Source: ZC4RG30 sp964417875 (GTDB lineage: Bacteria > Pseudomonadota > Gammaproteobacteria > Steroidobacterales > Steroidobacteraceae). Taken from it: DNA of 16,632 nucleotides. A program made the translations under genes and the position numbers. The DNA lies in assembly GCA_964417875.1 (NCBI GenBank), contig CAYQJU010000060.1, forward strand, positions 1 to 16,632, written 5' to 3'. Numbering within the stretch: position 1 is the first letter of the stretch; the number at the start of each line of letters is the position of its first letter. Shown here one piece after another: positions 14,790-16,632 of this stretch. The notes beneath the pieces were generated by a model. The model saw only the letters and a program-made list of their open reading frames with translations, was not told where the DNA came from and did not search any database.

Positions 14790-16632
14790 TCACGCCGGCC
14801 TTGTCGAGCGCCGCGATGATGCGCTCGGCCGCATCCTCGGCACTCTCGCTGGCGGTGGACACGGTGATCTCCGGGTTCTCCGGCTGCTCGTAGGGCGAAT
14901 CGATGCCGGTGAAATTCTTCAACTGGCCGCTGCGCGCCTTGCGATACAGGCCCTTCGGGTCACGCTTCTCCGCTTCCTCGATGCTGGTGTCGACGAAAAT
15001 CTCGAAGAACTCGCCATCCTCCACCAGCTCGCGCGCCATGCGGCGCTCGGAGCGGAACGGCGAGATGAACGACACCAGCACGATCAGGCCTGCATCGACC
15101 ATCAGCTTCATCACTTCGGCGACGCGGCGGATGTTCTCCACGCGATCGGCATCGGTGAAGCCGAGGTCGCGGTTCAGCCCGTGGCGGATGTTGTCGCCGT
15201 CCAGCAGATAGGTGTGGCGACCCAGTGCATGCAGGCGCTTTTCCACCAGGTTCGCAATGGTCGACTTGCCGGCGCCGGAAAGCCCGGTGAACCACAGCGC
15301 GCAGGCACGCTGGCCCTTCAGCTGCGCGCGGGCGGCGCGGTCCACGTCCAGCGCCTGCCAGTGCACGTTCTCCGCGCGGCGCAGCGCCGAGTGCAGAAGG
15401 CCCGCCCCGACGGTGTCGTTGGACAGCTTGTCGATCAGGATGAAGCCGCCGGTCTCGCGGTTCTCGGCATAGGGGTCGAAGGCCACCGGCCGGTCGAGGC
15501 TCAGCTGGCACAGGCCGATCTCGTTGAGCTCGAGCTGCTGCGCGGCCTGTTCTTCCAGCGTATTGATGTTGACGCGGTGGCGCGGCGCGGCCGGCGTGGC
15601 ATTCACCACGCGCGTGCCGATCTTCATCAGGTATTGCCGGCCGGGCAGCATGGGCTGCTCGTGCATCCAGATCAGCGTCGCCAGGAACTGGTCGGCCACC
15701 TGCGGCAGGTCATCGGCGGTGGCGATCAGGTCGCCGCGCGAGATGTCGATCTCGCGGTCCAGCGTCAGCGTGACCGACTGTCCGGCCACCGCCTCCGGCA
15801 GGTCGCCGTCATGCGTGACGATGCGCGCCACGCGCGCCTCGACGCCGGCGGGCAGCGCGCGGACGCGATCCCCCACGGCCACCTGGCCGCTGGCCAGCTG
15901 GCCGGTGAAGCCGCGGAAATCCTGGTTCGGCCGGTTCACCCACTGCACCGGCATGCGCATCGGCAGGTGGCGCAGGCGGTCTTCCACGTCCACCGATTCC
16001 AGGTGCTGGATCAGCGCCGGCCCGCGATACCAGGACATGCGCTCGCTGGCCGCGGTCATGTTGTCACCCCGCAGCGCCGACAGCGGAATGCACTGCACGT
16101 TGGCGAGGCCGAGCTGGCGCGCGAAGGCGGTGTATTCCTCGACGATGCGCTGGTAGACATCCTGGGCATAACCGACCGCGTCCATCTTGTTCACGGCCAG
16201 CACCACATGGCGGATGCCCAGCAGCGAGACGATGTAGCTGTGGCGGCGCGTCTGCGTCAGCACGCCCTTGCGCGCATCGATCAGGATCACGGCGAGGTCG
16301 GCGGTGGAGGCACCGGTGACCATGTTGCGCGTGTACTGCTCGTGGCCGGGGGTGTCGGCGACGATGAACTTGCGCTTTTCGGTCGAAAAGAAACGGTAGG
16401 CCACGTCGATGGTGATGCCCTGCTCGCGCTCGGCGGCGAGGCCGTCCACCAGCAGCGCGAAATCCAGCTCCTCGCCCTGCGTGCCGACCTTCTTCGAGTC
16501 GGCGGCCAGCTGCACCAGCTGGTCCTCATAGATCAGCTTCGACTCGTAAAGGAGGCGACCGATCAGCGTGCTCTTGCCGTCATCGACGCTGCCGCAGGTG
16601 ATGAAGCGCAGCAGGTCCTTGTGTTCGTGGGT

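Overview
The window comes from a GC-rich Gram-negative bacterium. It encodes two TonB-dependent outer-membrane receptors, outer-membrane lipoproteins and a tripartite-type ABC exporter. The fused CysN-CysC enzyme, a tRNA-Ala with anticodon CGC and the receptor and permease families suggest a gammaproteobacterium, most likely near the Xanthomonadales (Lysobacterales). This placement is an inference from gene families, not from a marker gene.

Layout. (1) 1-3471: a TonB-dependent receptor, cut by the left edge, is divergent from a two-gene operon for a NarL/DegS-type sensor kinase and response regulator; the 152-bp gap holds CGGGA-type inverted repeats. (2) 3481-7565: tRNA-Ala(CGC) on the minus strand and tRNA-Arg(CCT) on the plus strand bracket a CirA/FepA-like catecholate siderophore receptor and a divergent YncE-like beta-propeller lipoprotein. 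The receptor promoter carries a Fur box, and a further CGGGAA/TTCCCG dyad lies between the two genes. (3) 7740-9323: an M48 metalloprotease lipoprotein with TPRs. (4) 9458-13937: a compact operon for a MacA-like adaptor, a MacB/LolD-type ATPase and a large duplicated FtsX/MacB-fold permease. (5) 13968-16632, minus strand: cysQ overlapping the end of cysNC, whose first residues lie beyond the right edge.

How the genes work together. The iron block is a conventional Fur-repressed uptake gene paired with a propeller lipoprotein, an arrangement that recalls the yncD/yncE pair of E. coli, although this receptor resembles CirA rather than YncD. The left block looks like a receptor with its own membrane-sensing two-component system. 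CysNC makes APS and PAPS, and CysQ removes the PAP left after PAPS is used.

I see no insertion sequence, CRISPR array, phage gene or obvious toxin or defence gene. No stretch longer than 300 bases lacks a gene. The least ordinary signals are the CGGGA dyads shared by the two receptor intergenic regions, the receptor-propeller module, the T8 tract in the siderophore-receptor signal peptide, and the exporter that joins a duplicated permease to its own ATPase and adaptor. None of these proves a new system.
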